64,000 nt of DNA from CBDDEC01 sp965226785 (GTDB lineage Bacteria > Chloroflexota > Dehalococcoidia > UBA2979), in assembly GCA_965226785.1 (NCBI GenBank), contig CBDDEC010000002.1:1-64000 (forward strand), in the 5' to 3' direction. Below, one piece after another: positions 42,151-50,304 of the stretch (position 1 is the first letter of the stretch; each line of letters begins with the position of its first letter). A program made the translations under genes and the position numbers. Below the pieces are notes generated by a model, which was given only the letters and a program-made list of their open reading frames with translations, had not been told where the DNA came from and did not search any database.

Positions 42151-42396
42151 CTACGTGAGGTCCTCCACGTACGGGAGGCCGGCACACTCGCGTGTGTAGG
42201 CGTTCCAGTACCCCTGGTGGCAGACGCAACGACAGAGTTCTCGCGCGCACCTATCGGAGCACGGGACCACGTGTCGCTGGCCGGGCTGCAGGTTCGAGTA
42301 GCGGACCCGGATCGTGGGGTGCGGAGAGGAGCGATGGCGCTTCGGGTCGTCGCCTCGCGCGCTTCGCTCTGGCGGTGGCGGGGTCGAGATGGCCAT
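42151..42396 (-). CDS. Cys-rich small hypothetical protein
   Basis: 81 residues, ATG at 42396. Polar N-terminus (STPPPPERSARGDD), then a Cys/His cluster VPCSDRCARELCRCVCHQGY and an end WNAYTRECAGLPYVEDLT. Five Cys plus His in 20 residues could bind a metal. I do not recognise the family. It lies 45 bases downstream of the dodecin gene, same strand, so it may be co-transcribed. Element A begins 18 bases after its stop. Confidence 0.4.
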   Translation of the reverse strand: MAISTPPPPERSARGDDPKRHRSSPHPTIRVRYSNLQPGQRHVVPCSDRCARELCRCVCHQGYWNAYTRECAGLPYVEDLT

Positions 42397-42441
42397 CGCT
42401 GGCCGCCTCTCCGGGTGGGAAGTTGCGTGCCCCGAGGTGGG

Positions 42442-42672
42442 TCAGTCCTCCAGGGCCGTGTGACTCTCGACGCGGAAGCCGACATCGACCTTGACCTGGA
42501 ACCAGGCGATCTGCTGGTCGTCGATCTGGCCCCGGATCTCTTTGACCTCGAACCAGTCGAGGTTGCGCAGCGTCTCGCCCGCGCGGTCGACGGCGCCTCG
42601 GATGGCGGCGTCGACGCCATCGGGCGACGAGCCAACGAGTTCGACCATCTTGTAAACGTGTCCGTCGGCCAT
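42442..42672 (-). CDS. Dodecin
   Basis: 76 residues. MADGHVYKMVELVGSSPDG, VDAAIRGAVDRAGETLRNLD, WFEVKEIRGQI, WFQVKVDVGFRVE: the full dodecin signature including the WFEV flavin-stacking Trp. Dodecins form hollow dodecamers that store or buffer flavins (FMN, FAD) in the cytoplasm. A strong hairpin sits 40 bases upstream of the start. Followed by a small Cys-rich gene. Confidence 0.93.
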   Translation of the reverse strand: MADGHVYKMVELVGSSPDGVDAAIRGAVDRAGETLRNLDWFEVKEIRGQIDDQQIAWFQVKVDVGFRVESHTALED

Positions 42673-42711
42673 CCAGGGCCTCCTCGATCTGCTCCGACAC
42701 TGCTACCCGAA

Positions 42712-42733
42712 GGGCAGGCCGCATGGCCTGCCC
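42712..42733. repeat. Perfect hairpin upstream of dodecin
   Basis: GGGCAGGCC, GCAT loop, GGCCTGCCC: a 9-bp perfect stem. It sits about 40 bases before the dodecin start. It could be a rho-independent-like stop for whatever lay upstream (no T-run seen) or a 5'-leader structure. Confidence 0.6.
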
Positions 42734-43044
42734 GGTATCGCGTTGCTTGGGTTGGTCGTGCCCAGCGTCGCGTCGCTGGCTGAGCCAATGGGCCGTCGTT
42801 ATGTCGATCGGCCGGTGGATGTGCGACCCCGGGCTTGAATCGAATCCGCTCTGTCCAATGGCGGCCTCCTCGATTACAGCGTGGTCGGCGGTCTGGTTCG
42901 TCCCATGCAGGGTAAGTGAACTCGCGGTCGTGAGAGTGCGCACAGGCACAACACCCGCGGCTGCGAAGATGCTCCTCACGCGGTCTTGACGACCGCGTTG
43001 GTTTCGGCCCGCGACGTACGATGGGGCCGTGAGTCGTGACACCC
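42734..43044. other. Intergenic, no recognisable gene
   Basis: About 310 bases between the dodecin hairpin and a small inserted element. Presumably holds the dodecin promoter. No coding frame with recognisable features; a short perfect inverted pair CGGTCTTGACGACCG lies near 42981. Confidence 0.4.
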
Positions 43045-43217
43045 GTGGGGCGGCAATTCCTCATCCGTCCAGTGTTTGCGGGGTTTCTCGTCGTCTTGAG
43101 CATGTCGTCACGGTCAGGATGATCAACGGACTCATAAGCCGTCGGTCATCCAAGCCTGAGTCAGCGCGCAGCTAGAAACGGCCGTCAACACTGGCCGGAT
43201 AAGGTTTTGCGCCCCAC
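43045..43217. mobile_element. 173-bp non-autonomous element (MITE-like) at tRNA-Ser
   Basis: Left end GTGGGGCGGCAATTCCTCAT, right end inverted GTGGGGCGCAAAACCTTATC. Both resemble element A's GTGGGACGGCAAAACCTNAT. No coding capacity. Its right end lies within the acceptor 3' strand of the tRNA-Ser gene. Flanks CCC on the left and GGG on the right extend the inverted repeat. Confidence 0.65.
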
Positions 43218-43299
43218 GGGGTGGGATTCGAACCCACGGTACGCCGAAACGCACGACGGTTTTCAAGACCGCTCCCTTCAACCACTCGGGCACCCCGCC
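43218..43299 (-). tRNA. tRNA-Ser (UGA), acceptor 3' strand disrupted
   Basis: On the minus strand GGCGGGGTGCCCGAGTGG starts a class II serine tRNA. Anticodon loop CTTGAAA gives anticodon UGA; a long variable arm follows (about CGTGCGTTTCGGCGTACC), then T-arm GTGGGTTCGAATCCCAC. The acceptor 5' strand GGCGGGG should pair with CCCCGCC, but after CCC the sequence becomes GTGGGGCG, the end of the small element. Only three acceptor pairs remain, so this copy should not fold or be charged properly unless another gene serves Ser-UGA. Confidence 0.78.
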
Positions 43300-43406
43300 G
43301 AGGTCTATGGTGCGCGGTTTCGCCGATGCGTCTTGTGCCTCCTCGACGCGCGGAGCGGCGGCGTCTGATAACGTTCGGACTGGCGGGATCTGCTTGGAGG
43401 GTGCTC

Positions 43407-44030
43407 GTGGCAGCTGCCGATGGCTTGCCGGCGTACGCGGCGCGGCTGGAGATCGACTACACCGAAGGCCGTAACCGGCTGACCGCCGCGTTCCGGATCA
43501 TCCTCATCCTCCCCATCCTTTTGATCCTCGCCATCCTCAACGGCGAAGGCGAGGGCGGAGAGGAGGCCGGAGTCACCGTCGGCGCGAGTCTGTTTCTCGC
43601 GACCGCCCTGATGATCCTCTTCCGGCAGCGCTACCCACGCTGGTGGTTCGACTTCATGCTCGCGTTCAACCGCTTCGGCACGCGCGTGTACGCCTACCTC
43701 GGGCTGTTGGTCGACGAGTACCCATCGACCGAGGACGAGCAGCGAATCCATCTCGACCTTGACTACCCGGACGCCGAAGCGGGACTCAATCGCTGGTTGC
43801 CCTTGATCAAATGGCTGCTGGCGATCCCGCACTGGATCCTGTTGTTCGTGCTGTCCGTACTGGCGTTCTTCGTGACCGTGATCGCATGGTTCGCGATCCT
43901 GTTCACGGGGCGCTACCCCCGAGGGCTCTTCAACTTCTCGGTCGGCGTCAGTCGGTGGTGGCTGCGAGCCTTCGCCTATGCGTTCCTGCTGATCACCGAC
44001 CGCTACCCGCCGTTCCGGCTCGAGGCGTAG
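43407..44030 (+). CDS. DUF4389 membrane protein
   Basis: About 207 residues, GTG start at 43407 (GGAGG 6 bases upstream). Membrane segments: FRIILILPILLILAILNG, GASLFLATALMILF, HWILLFVLSVLAFFVTVIAW with neighbouring IPHWI and WFAILFTGRYPRGLFNF, the DUF4389 signature, plus WWLRAFAYAFLLITDRYPPF. Function unknown. Stop at 44030 (PPFRLEA). The inverted copy at 57-58 kb has a different C-terminus because of a 20-base duplication. Confidence 0.82.
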   Translation: MAAADGLPAYAARLEIDYTEGRNRLTAAFRIILILPILLILAILNGEGEGGEEAGVTVGASLFLATALMILFRQRYPRWWFDFMLAFNRFGTRVYAYLGLLVDEYPSTEDEQRIHLDLDYPDAEAGLNRWLPLIKWLLAIPHWILLFVLSVLAFFVTVIAWFAILFTGRYPRGLFNFSVGVSRWWLRAFAYAFLLITDRYPPFRLEA

Positions 44031-44205
44031 CGACCCGGTCGCGCTCCCTTGCCCCTCGACCGCGCTCACTCCACCATCCCACCACCACCTGAACGACCGC
44101 GTGGACGTCGGCGAACGTCTCGCCGGCGGAGACGGCGATGTGGCGCCAAATGCGGGGCGCGGTGTCGAGCAGCGTCACGTCCAGTTCGAATCCGTCTTCC
44201 CTCAC
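43993..44205 (-). pseudogene. pRiA4b ORF3-like protein, N-terminal fragment
   Basis: GTG 44205: REDGFELDVTLLDTAPRIWR, HIAVSAGETFADVHAVVQVV, VGWW. The PxIWRxxxVxxxxTFxxLHxxIQ pattern is the pRiA4 ORF-3 family, often found in mobile islands. The rest is replaced by sequence antisense to the DUF4389 end, so the protein is truncated after about 40 residues. Confidence 0.5.
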
Positions 44206-44287
44206 GTTGCCACTATGCCGCGGAGGGACGGCGTACGCTGGCGGATGTTCGCGCAAGGCCAGATTCTACGCACGGGGGGAGGTACCG

Positions 44288-44464
44288 ATGGAGCGGCAGA
44301 CGTTGCTGTTCGTCATGGAGCGAGAGACGAAGAACACCGTCCGCTTTCAGGAAGAGGCGAACGGCAAGCCGCCCGTGGTCGGCACGCTATATGTGCAGCA
44401 ATGGGCGCTCGGGCAACCGCTACCGCAGCGGCTGACCGTGACGATTGAGGCCGCGAGTGAGTAA
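44288..44464 (+). CDS. Small conserved-looking protein (58 residues)
   Basis: ATG 44288 preceded by GGGGGAGG. MERQTLLFVMERETKNTVRF, QEEANGKPPVVGTLYVQQWA, LGQPLPQRLTVTIEAASE. It reads as a single four-stranded beta unit with no Cys. I recall similar small hypothetical proteins in actinobacteria but know no function. Same gene at 57199-57375 in the inverted duplicate, unchanged. Confidence 0.6.
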   Translation: MERQTLLFVMERETKNTVRFQEEANGKPPVVGTLYVQQWALGQPLPQRLTVTIEAASE

Positions 44465-44619
44465 TGGCGCTCGTGGCGGCGAAGCGGACGAAGCGGTAGC
44501 GGCTCCCGCCAAGCACCGCACAGAAGATGTGCAACGAGCCCTCGCTCCCCAGCACGAGCATGCTCGCCCGGCTGGGACACCCGGGGGCGGTAGCGGCGGC
44601 GGAAGCGCCGCCGCTTCGT

Positions 44620-44788
44620 CTCAGACACCGCACGAGTTGATACCCGCGGACCACCCCGCACGATTCGTGGCCGAGTTCGTCGGCGCCGGGGCGCGACGCC
44701 TGGGCCGAACTCGGCGTCCGCATAGACGGCGAGGCCCTGGGCGCGCCCGCCTACCATCCCCGCGCGCTGCTCGGCGTCTGGCGCTACG
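44620..44788 (+). pseudogene. IS1182-type transposase N-terminal scrap, frameshifted
   Basis: ELIPADHPARFVAEFVGA, then after a one-base slip near 44690 (R)DAWAELGVRIDGEALGAPAY, HPRALLGVW. This is the conserved N-terminal DUF772-like block of IS1182/IS5-type transposases. It is cut at 44789 by the start of the 1.58-kb duplicated segment. Confidence 0.55.
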
Positions 44789-44789
44789 C

Positions 44790-44885
44790 GTGGGGCGGCA
44801 ATATTCCATCCGGCCCATGATTCCAGCGTTTCGGAGTCAGCCTGTCGAGCCTCCGAGATAGGCGGATCGGGTTTTCGTGCCCCAC
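44790..44885. mobile_element. 96-bp non-autonomous element (MITE-like), copy 2
   Basis: Identical to 25905-26000: ends GTGGGGCGGCAATATTCC and inverted GTGGGGCACGAAAACCCGAT. Here it joins the IS1182 scrap to the duplicated segment. Confidence 0.6.
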
Positions 44886-44971
44886 AGGGGAACTACCATC
44901 ACCCTGGCTCTCACGATCGAGGTACCCGGGAGTCGGTAGCGAAGTCGGACGTGTCGAGGAGGTGAGATGTC

Positions 44972-45910
44972 ATGCGAGGAGTCGGAGTAGTCGAGTTCGG
45001 CGGTCCGGAGGTGCTTCGGGTCGTTGACCTCCCTGAGGTTCACGCCGGTGCCGGCCAGGTACGGATCAGGGTGCATGCGGCCAGCGTTAATCCGACTGAT
45101 ACCTCGACACGCAATGGAACGCGTGCCGTCGCGCTGCGTGAGATTCCACCGCCGTACATCCCCGGCATGGACGGGGCCGGTGTGATCGATGAGATCGGAC
45201 CCGGCACCGACACCGACCTAGCCCTTGGCGACGCCGTGATGGCGATGGTCATTCCGAGCGGGAGCCACGGCGCCTACCGCGAGAGCATCGTGCTCTCCGC
45301 CGACTCGGTCGTGCGCGCACCAACGAACGCATCGCACGTCGAAGCGGCCACCCTACCGATGAACGGACTGACAGCGCGGCAGTCCCTCGACCAGCTCGCA
45401 CTCGAACCAGGCCAGACCATCGCCGTCACAGGCGCGGCCGGATGCTACGGCGGCTACGTCGTGCAGCTCGCGAAAGCCGAGGGGCTGCGCGTCGTTGCCG
45501 ATGCGTCGAGTGTCGACGAACACCTGGTTGCCGATCTCGGTGCCGACATCGTCGTACCCCGCGGGGACGACATCGCGATGCAGGTACGAAAGGTGGCCCC
45601 CGACGGTGTCGACGGCCTGGCCGACGGAGCCGTTCAGAGGGAACTAGCCGTCGGTGCCTTACGCGACGGCGGCGCCTTCGCCTCGGTGCGCGGCTGGGAA
45701 GGCGTCGGCGAACGCGGCATTACGTTCCACCGAACATCGGTGCGTACTTACGACCACCGAGCAGACCTCCTAGACCAGTTGCGGCAGCAGGCGGAGGACG
45801 GCGTTGTGACCCTCCGCGTCGCCGCGACCTATGCGCCAGATCAGGCGGCCGAAGCACATCGACGCCTTGAGGCTGGCGGCACCCGCGGACGCTGCGTGAT
45901 CGTGTTCTGA
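44972..45910 (+). CDS. NADPH:quinone oxidoreductase-like protein, second identical copy
   Basis: Same 312 residues as 26087-27025, with the same ribosome site. Features: MDGAGVIDEIG, AVTGAAGCYGGYVVQ, EAHRRLEAGG. The duplicate is intact and could be expressed, doubling gene dosage. Confidence 0.85.
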   Translation: MRGVGVVEFGGPEVLRVVDLPEVHAGAGQVRIRVHAASVNPTDTSTRNGTRAVALREIPPPYIPGMDGAGVIDEIGPGTDTDLALGDAVMAMVIPSGSHGAYRESIVLSADSVVRAPTNASHVEAATLPMNGLTARQSLDQLALEPGQTIAVTGAAGCYGGYVVQLAKAEGLRVVADASSVDEHLVADLGADIVVPRGDDIAMQVRKVAPDGVDGLADGAVQRELAVGALRDGGAFASVRGWEGVGERGITFHRTSVRTYDHRADLLDQLRQQAEDGVVTLRVAATYAPDQAAEAHRRLEAGGTRGRCVIVF

Positions 45911-45940
45911 CCCGACTGACGTGCCGAAAGCGGGGAACCC

Positions 45941-46633
45941 GTGACACCGAGGCTTCTCGCAGGGGAGCGGATAGCTTCGCGGTACCAGGCTGTCCTCCTC
46001 GCGGCGGGCCGTGGCTCCCGGCTCGGGCCAGAAGGCGCGGATATGCCCAAGTCGTTGCTGCCGATTGGGCCTCGCTCGCTGACCGACAAAACCGAGACCA
46101 GCCTCCTTCGTCGCCAGGTGGAGCTGCTAGCCGCCTGCGGGGTCGAGCAGATCGTGGTCGTGGTCGGCTACCAACGCCAGCTGATGATCGACGCCCTCGA
46201 CGAGTGGGCGCCCGACGTTCAGGTGGTCGTCAACGCGACGCCTGACATGCAGACGTCCGGCAGCCTGCACAGCTTCCAGTTCGCAGCGCGCGCCGGGCTG
46301 GGCATCCTCGACGGCAGCAAGCAAACGCTCCTGATGGACGCGGACATCGTGTACCAGCGCGCTGCCCTGCGAGGAGATCCGCGAGGCGCTTGGCGTCGAG
46401 CCCGCTCGCGACGCCGATACCCAGCGAGGGGAGCTCGTTACCGATCTCCCGACGATCGCCGCCGCGATCCGGGCAGAGGGACTGCGCATCGACCACCGCA
46501 CGCTGCGCCGCTTCCACCTCGCCACGCAGGCTCGCGGGTTCGTGATCCTCTCGGGTATCAGCGGCAGTGGGAAGACGTGGCTGGCCGAGGCATACGCCCG
46601 AGCGGTGCGCGGCGAGCTCCTCCCGAGGGCTGA
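45941..46633 (+). pseudogene. Nucleotidyltransferase truncated by duplication joint
   Basis: GTG 45941. Residues 1-143 equal the N-terminal part of the gene at 27056 (AVLLAAGRGSRLG, MDADIVYQRAAL). At 46371 the sequence changes and the frame goes on as Arg/Pro-rich nonsense antisense or out of frame to a McrB-like fragment. The metal-binding Asp pair is retained but the acceptor-binding half is gone, so activity is unlikely. Confidence 0.8.
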
Positions 46634-47765
46634 CGCGCGCACCGGGGCGGAGCTCCGCAAGATCGCTGACGAGTTGCCCGCCTACCGCACAACGGCTGCG
46701 CGAGACTCAGGGGTCGAGGACTTGCGGGCTGCGCTGCGCGAGACGTTCTCTGAGGATAACGTCTCGCAGTACATGGCCATCCGTACGCCGAACCTGAAGA
46801 AGGCCATCAACGACAACTCCCTCAAGTCCAGCATCCAGACCGGCAAGGGCACGCATAAGACCGTCGCCGAGCAGCGCTTCCGCCAGGTCGAACAGCGCGT
46901 CTTCAACCTGGCCGATGAGGCCCTCAACGATCACGATCTAATGCCTAAATATGGGTTTATCGCGGACAAGCGAAAGATCGACGCAGCAGGGATTCTGGAC
47001 AACAGTTACGGGTCAACTTATGTCCGTTTCAAGCCCCAGGTCCGCCGCCGGTCCACCATAACGAACGCAGACTCGTTCGACGGCAATAGGCCTGGCACGA
47101 GCTTCAATCCGGGGACGCCCTTGAATGAAGTTGGCGATGAGGTATTTGTCCCGTACCAAGTGCGCCAGAGCAGGCCGCCATTGCCCGGGGTCAGCGAGCA
47201 GCACGCGGCGGACCAGTTGGCGAAGTGGGGCAAGACCAAGAAGTACGACGATCTCCAGAGGGCGGTGGGCCCCGGCCCCTACACCGAAACTCAGATCTAC
47301 GGCAAGACCACGCTGGACGACGTAGCCGAGATTCTGGTAAGCACGAAGTCTGACCAAAAGACGCTGCGGGCGTTACTCAAAAAGAAGGGGCACGATATCC
47401 CCGTGGTCCCCTCCGGGCATCATGATCGCTTGTATAAGATCAGCAAGGGCTTCCGCGACGATATGACGTCTTTTACCCCGGCAGATATTGACCGGCTCGG
47501 CGCGTCTTACATCGACAAGATTCTGGACGCGAACGGACTGCGGTCCCCCAACTGGAATACGACCCGCCTCCCCGACTCCATCGTGCCCCTCCGCAATAGG
47601 GTGATTGAGGGGCGGGCCGCAGGTTCTCTCACCATCGACGACAAGCGGGCGTATCTCCGGGAGTTCTTCCGCCTGGCCGGGCAGAAGCAGGATGGCGGCC
47701 TGCCGAAGCCATTCTGGAAGGACTTCCGCCAAACGAAGGCCGGCTTTACGGACGACGTGCTTTGA
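46371..47765 (+). CDS. Fusion of McrB-like AAA N-part to a phage-type protein
   Basis: Open from the duplication joint. The first 90 codons (EEIREALGVEPARD, LRRFHLATQARGFVILSG, ISGSGKTWLAEAYARAV) are the AAA+ start of McrB-like restriction ATPases with a Walker A GISGSGKT. After RGELLPRADA it becomes a different protein of about 370 residues: DNVSQYMAIRTPNLKKAIN, YGSTYVRFKPQVRRRSTIT, NADSFDGNRPGT, VVPSGHHDRLYKISKGF. The RFKPxVRxRxTxTxxDSF pattern recalls phage minor head/ADP-ribosyltransferase-like proteins, but I am not sure. The frame stays open across the joint, so a chimeric protein starting at ATG 46542 (MILSGISGSGKT) is possible. Confidence 0.5.
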   Translation, partial: EEIREALGVEPARDADTQRGELVTDLPTIAAAIRAEGLRIDHRTLRRFHLATQARGFVILSGISGSGKTWLAEAYARAVRGELLPRADARTGAELRKIADELPAYRTTAARDSGVEDLRAALRETFSEDNVSQYMAIRTPNLKKAINDNSLKSSIQTGKGTHKTVAEQRFRQVEQRVFNLADEALNDHDLMPKYGFIADKRKIDAAGILDNSYGSTYVRFKPQVRRRSTITNADSFDGNRPGTSFNPGTPLNEVGDEVFVPYQVRQSRPPLPGVSEQHAADQLAKWGKTKKYDDLQRAVGPGPYTETQIYGKTTLDDVAEILVSTKSDQKTLRALLKKKGHDIPVVPSGHHDRLYKISKGFRDDMTSFTPADIDRLGASYIDKILDANGLRSPNWNTTRLPDSIVPLRNRVIEGRAAGSLTIDDKRAYLREFFRLAGQKQDGGLPKPFWKDFRQTKAGFTDDVL

Positions 47766-47806
47766 CGAGGCCCTGCTGGACTTCTACCCTGACGTAAGGG
47801 GCTGAC

Positions 47807-48052
47807 ATGGCTAGAGATTACGTCGCACGATTCTTCGACGGACCCGAGCGGTACGTCGCATACGGCCATGACAAGGACTACCTGCCGGTGTTCCATGTGC
47901 GGAGCGGCGATCACGTGGCGACGCCGATGCGCTACCCGTCCTGCCTCAAGTTCATGCCCTTCGCCACCGTCCGCGCAATGCGGCGCATGAGCCGCGAAGA
48001 CGTCCATCGCCTCTATGGCGAGCAACTGCCGGCAAGGGTGGCGCAAGCCTAA
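47807..48052 (+). CDS. Small hypothetical protein
   Basis: 81 residues with a good ribosome site (AAGGGG 8 bases before ATG 47807). MARDYVARFFDGPERYVAYG, HDKDYLPVFHVRSGDH, SCLKFMPFATVRAMRRMSRE. I do not recognise it. It follows the phage-type protein by 41 bases, same strand, so it was probably in the same module. Element-A scrap follows. Confidence 0.45.
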   Translation: MARDYVARFFDGPERYVAYGHDKDYLPVFHVRSGDHVATPMRYPSCLKFMPFATVRAMRRMSREDVHRLYGEQLPARVAQA

Positions 48053-48083
48053 GGCGGGGGCCCGTCGTCGCTCGGACCGATGC

Positions 48084-48197
48084 CGATGCGGCCGCATCGC
48101 GTTGTAGTGCTGGACGTACTCACCAAGCACCCGCCTCAGATGCCGTTCGTTGACGGCGATGACATGGTCGAGACCCTCGCGCCTGAGCGTGCCGATG
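48084..48197 (-). mobile_element. Element A internal scrap (copy 5)
   Basis: GATGCGGCCGCATCGCGTTG to CCTGAGCGTGCCGATGAC matches the C-terminal part of element A's transposase gene (LDHVIAVNERHLRRVLGEYV). Neither end is present. Both sides are joints to other sequence. The right-hand side to 48375 contains no recognisable gene. Confidence 0.7.
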
Positions 48198-48375
48198 ACG
48201 CTGGTAGTTGAGGCGGTGTAACAGAAGTCGACGAGCCAGCCCTCTCGCACGTTTCGGGCTGACAGCACCTGGGTCCGCAGGAACTCAAAGCGACTCCTCG
48301 TCAGACATCATCATCATCAGCCCTTAGTGATTCGGGTTTTGGCTGTGGCGCAGCGTGGAGGAACCCGCGGTTGGC

Positions 48376-49158
48376 CTAGTCTAGGAGCCCTGCAAGCGCC
48401 GCTACCACGTCTTGCTCACTGAGCCCACCGCGCTCCGAATCGTCCAACCAGAAGACACGCGATCCTTCTGCCTGATCGACCACAACCATCACGTCGCTGA
48501 TCCGGTCCGCGACCGCCTTCACGTGGCTGATCACGGCCACCATTCGCCCCTCTTGAGCAGTCTCTTCGAGCGCATCGATGGCAGCGTTGAGGTTGTCGGT
48601 GTCCAGCGCGCCGAAGCCCTCATCGAGGAAGAGCGCGTCGAGTCTGCCGCCGGCGCGTGCGGCGAGTTCCACCATTCCCAGCGCCAGGGCGAGTGACGCA
48701 AGAAAACCCTCGCCGCCCGAGAGTGTTTTGGCGTCTCGGGGTTGGCCGGTGAGCTGGTCGAGGATTTCAAAATCTGCGGTGAACGCGTAGCGGCTCCCAG
48801 TCATCTCGTCCAGTCGCTGGCTCGCGACCCCCAGCAACGCCTGTGAGCGTCGAGTAAGAAGCTCGCCGATGAACTGCGAATTCGTCAGCAGAGCCATCAG
48901 CCTTGCCAGATCGTCGACCAGCTCGCTGCCGACGGAGAGCTGATCGTCAAGGAATTTTGCCCGCCGGGCGCCCTCCTTCGCACTCTCCAGCGCGGTCTTC
49001 GCGGTGCTCGCGGCGACTTCAGCCTCCACGGCCAACCCCTGAACCGTCTCAACATCGGTTGCCCCGGCTTGCTCCAGCGCCGAGGCAAGAATCTCGGCCT
49101 CTCGGTCGGCGAGCCCCGTCTGCGCTTTCACGAGCTTCTCCGCGCGTCGCAAGACCAA
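48376..49158 (-). pseudogene. sbcC: SbcC exonuclease subunit, C-terminal third
   Basis: Open to the end at 49158 without a start. Coiled-coil remainder (LVKAQTGLADREAEILASAL, AEVAASTAKTALESAKEGAR), then SRYAFTADFEILDQLTGQPR, the signature LSGGEGFLASLALALGMVEL, Walker B LDALFLDEGFGALD and the D-loop/switch AVISHVKAVADRISDVMVV. This is the classical SbcC/Rad50 end, clearly different from the YhaN-like gene at 38009. About two thirds of the gene (including Walker A) is removed, and element A sequence abuts at 49159. Confidence 0.85.
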
Positions 49159-49408
49159 CCACGTGCCAGCAGTGACCAGAGTCGGCGGTCGTGGCGACGG
49201 AGCCGCGGTCGACGACGGCCCCTTGTGTAGACGGCGAGCTGATGCCGCAGCGCCAAGTTCTCGAGGACGAGATCGCGGCGGGCGCGGACCGATGCGAAGA
49301 GTGCTGCGACAAGCAGACGGAGGTAGAGCACAGACGAGCCTCTCGTGGCTCGCCGATACTCTGCTATCTCAGGACAGAGCTGCACCTATCAGGTTTTGCC
49401 GTCCCACG
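49159..49408 (-). mobile_element. Element A right-end fragment (copy 6)
   Basis: Contains the first 80 codons of element A's transposase (MQLCPEIAEYRRATRGSSVL, LVLENLALRHQLAVYTRG) and the right terminus AGGTTTTGCCGTCCCACG at 49391-49408. The left part is absent; its loss accompanies the loss of most of sbcC. Confidence 0.8.
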
Positions 49409-49485
49409 GGGTGTTAGGGACGGCGAGCGGGATGATGTCGACCTGAACCAGCAGCTGCATGACTACTTCCGCTTGGACGACGACA

Positions 49486-49749
49486 TCAAGGCGATCTACG
49501 CCCACCTGGAGCCAGGATACGTTCTGGCCGGAGGTGCGAGACATTCGAGTCATACCACTCAGTCTCGCGATCCAGGAACTGTTCGAGAGTAATCCCCTCG
49601 CAGACCAACTCTTGCTGCACCTCCTCGGCGACTCGCATGCCATCGATCAACAGCACTGGGTACTCGTCGTCGATCAACTCGCGCTGAGCGTGATCCGTGA
49701 ACACGCCTGTAGTGACGAAGGCTCCGATCCAGTACGTCAGCGCCAACAT
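49486..49749 (-). pseudogene. Restriction endonuclease (Mrr-like) C-terminal fragment
   Basis: LALTYWIGAFVTTGVFTDHA, QRELIDDEYPVLLIDGMRVA, EEVQQELVCEGITLEQFLDR. This matches the last part of Mrr/PD-(D/E)XK restriction endonucleases, where a strand AxFVTTGxFTxxA is followed by the LIDGxxLA helix. The catalytic Asp-x-Lys region lies upstream and is missing. It is joined at about 49750 to a sequence reading the other way. Confidence 0.5.
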
Positions 49750-50107
49750 GCCGTCCTACGAGGTCGCCGCGGAGCTGTTGTGGCGAGTCACGCGCGAGCG
49801 AACGGCGAGCGGGGAGACTCAGCGATTCCAGCCGATCGCCGAGACTCCGGGTCTGCACGGGCTTGTCGGCTCGGCCGTCGGGGAGCTCGTCACGGCCGGC
49901 ATCGAAGGCGGCGAGCTGCGTGGCGCGGCACGGCGCACCGCGAGCGCCGACCACCTCGCGCTGGCCGACATTTACACGGCCTATCGCGCTGCCCTCGACG
50001 ACCACGGCTGGCGTGATCCCCGCGAAGCAGCTGCAGTCGCTGCGGACGCGATCGAGCAGGCGTCGGACGTGCCGGGCCTCGTCCTGGTCGATTCGTTCGA
50101 GCTGCTC
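49750..50107 (+). pseudogene. AddB/exonuclease-like internal fragment
   Basis: MPSYEVAAELLWRVTRERTA, RFQPIAETPGLHGLVGSAVG, ELVTAGIEGGEL, ADHLALADIYTAYRAALDDH, GWRDPREAAAVA, LVLVDSFELLS. This looks like the region between helicase motifs Ia and II of AddB/RecB-type or related exonuclease proteins (TPGL..A....ELxxAG, LAxxYxAYxxAL, DPxxAxxxA, then a VLVDxF strand). No Walker A remains. Cut at both sides. Confidence 0.4.
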
Positions 50108-50296
50108 AGTACCCCGGAGAACCTTCAGACCGAAACGAAGGAGGTCCTGTCGGCTGTACGCGCCGAGGTCTATCAGCTCCTCATGGAACAGCAGGTCCGG
50201 TACCGCGAACTCAAGATCCAGTTGGAACATCCTATCCAGTAGCTCGCGCTTTGAGAATTCGATCAGGATGGAGCTGTCGCTGACCAGGACCTTCAT
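50108..50296 (-). pseudogene. PIN-domain toxin-like N-terminal fragment
   Basis: ATG 50296, 8 bases after the XRE-ImmA stop. MKVLVSDSSILIEFSKRELL, MFQLDLEFAVPDLLFHEELI. The first Asp of the PIN fold (VSDSSILI) and the following helix-strand fit. After FGLKVL (about 50110) the sequence becomes the antisense of the AddB-like piece, so roughly half is missing. PIN proteins are commonly encoded behind XRE-ImmA regulators. Confidence 0.55.
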
Positions 50297-50304
50297 CTGT
50301 TCCC

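Larger units (their letters stand above)
43309..44629 (+). repeat. 1.3-kb inverted repeat, copy 1
   Basis: Nearly identical, in opposite orientation, to 57034-58374. It covers the DUF4389 gene, a pRiA4-ORF3-like fragment and a 58-residue protein. Differences seen: two substitutions near the DUF4389 start, one gag/cag in the GEGGE segment, and a 20-base duplication in the other copy. Confidence 0.9.
44789..46370 (+). repeat. 1.58-kb direct repeat, copy 2
   Basis: Same sequence and orientation as 25904-27485 (one base difference seen, at 46217). Begins at the GTGGGGC-ended small element inside an IS1182 scrap and ends where a McrB-like fragment begins, so both borders are novel joints. Confidence 0.93.

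Noticed and set aside
42251..43103. Long minus-strand frames overlapping dodecin
   Set aside because: They are alternative frames of the dodecin and Cys-rich genes with Arg/Pro-rich composition and no family features.
43304..44069. 254-codon minus-strand frame over DUF4389
   Set aside because: Shadow of a membrane-protein gene. The plus strand has clear hydrophobic segments, a ribosome site and DUF4389 motifs.
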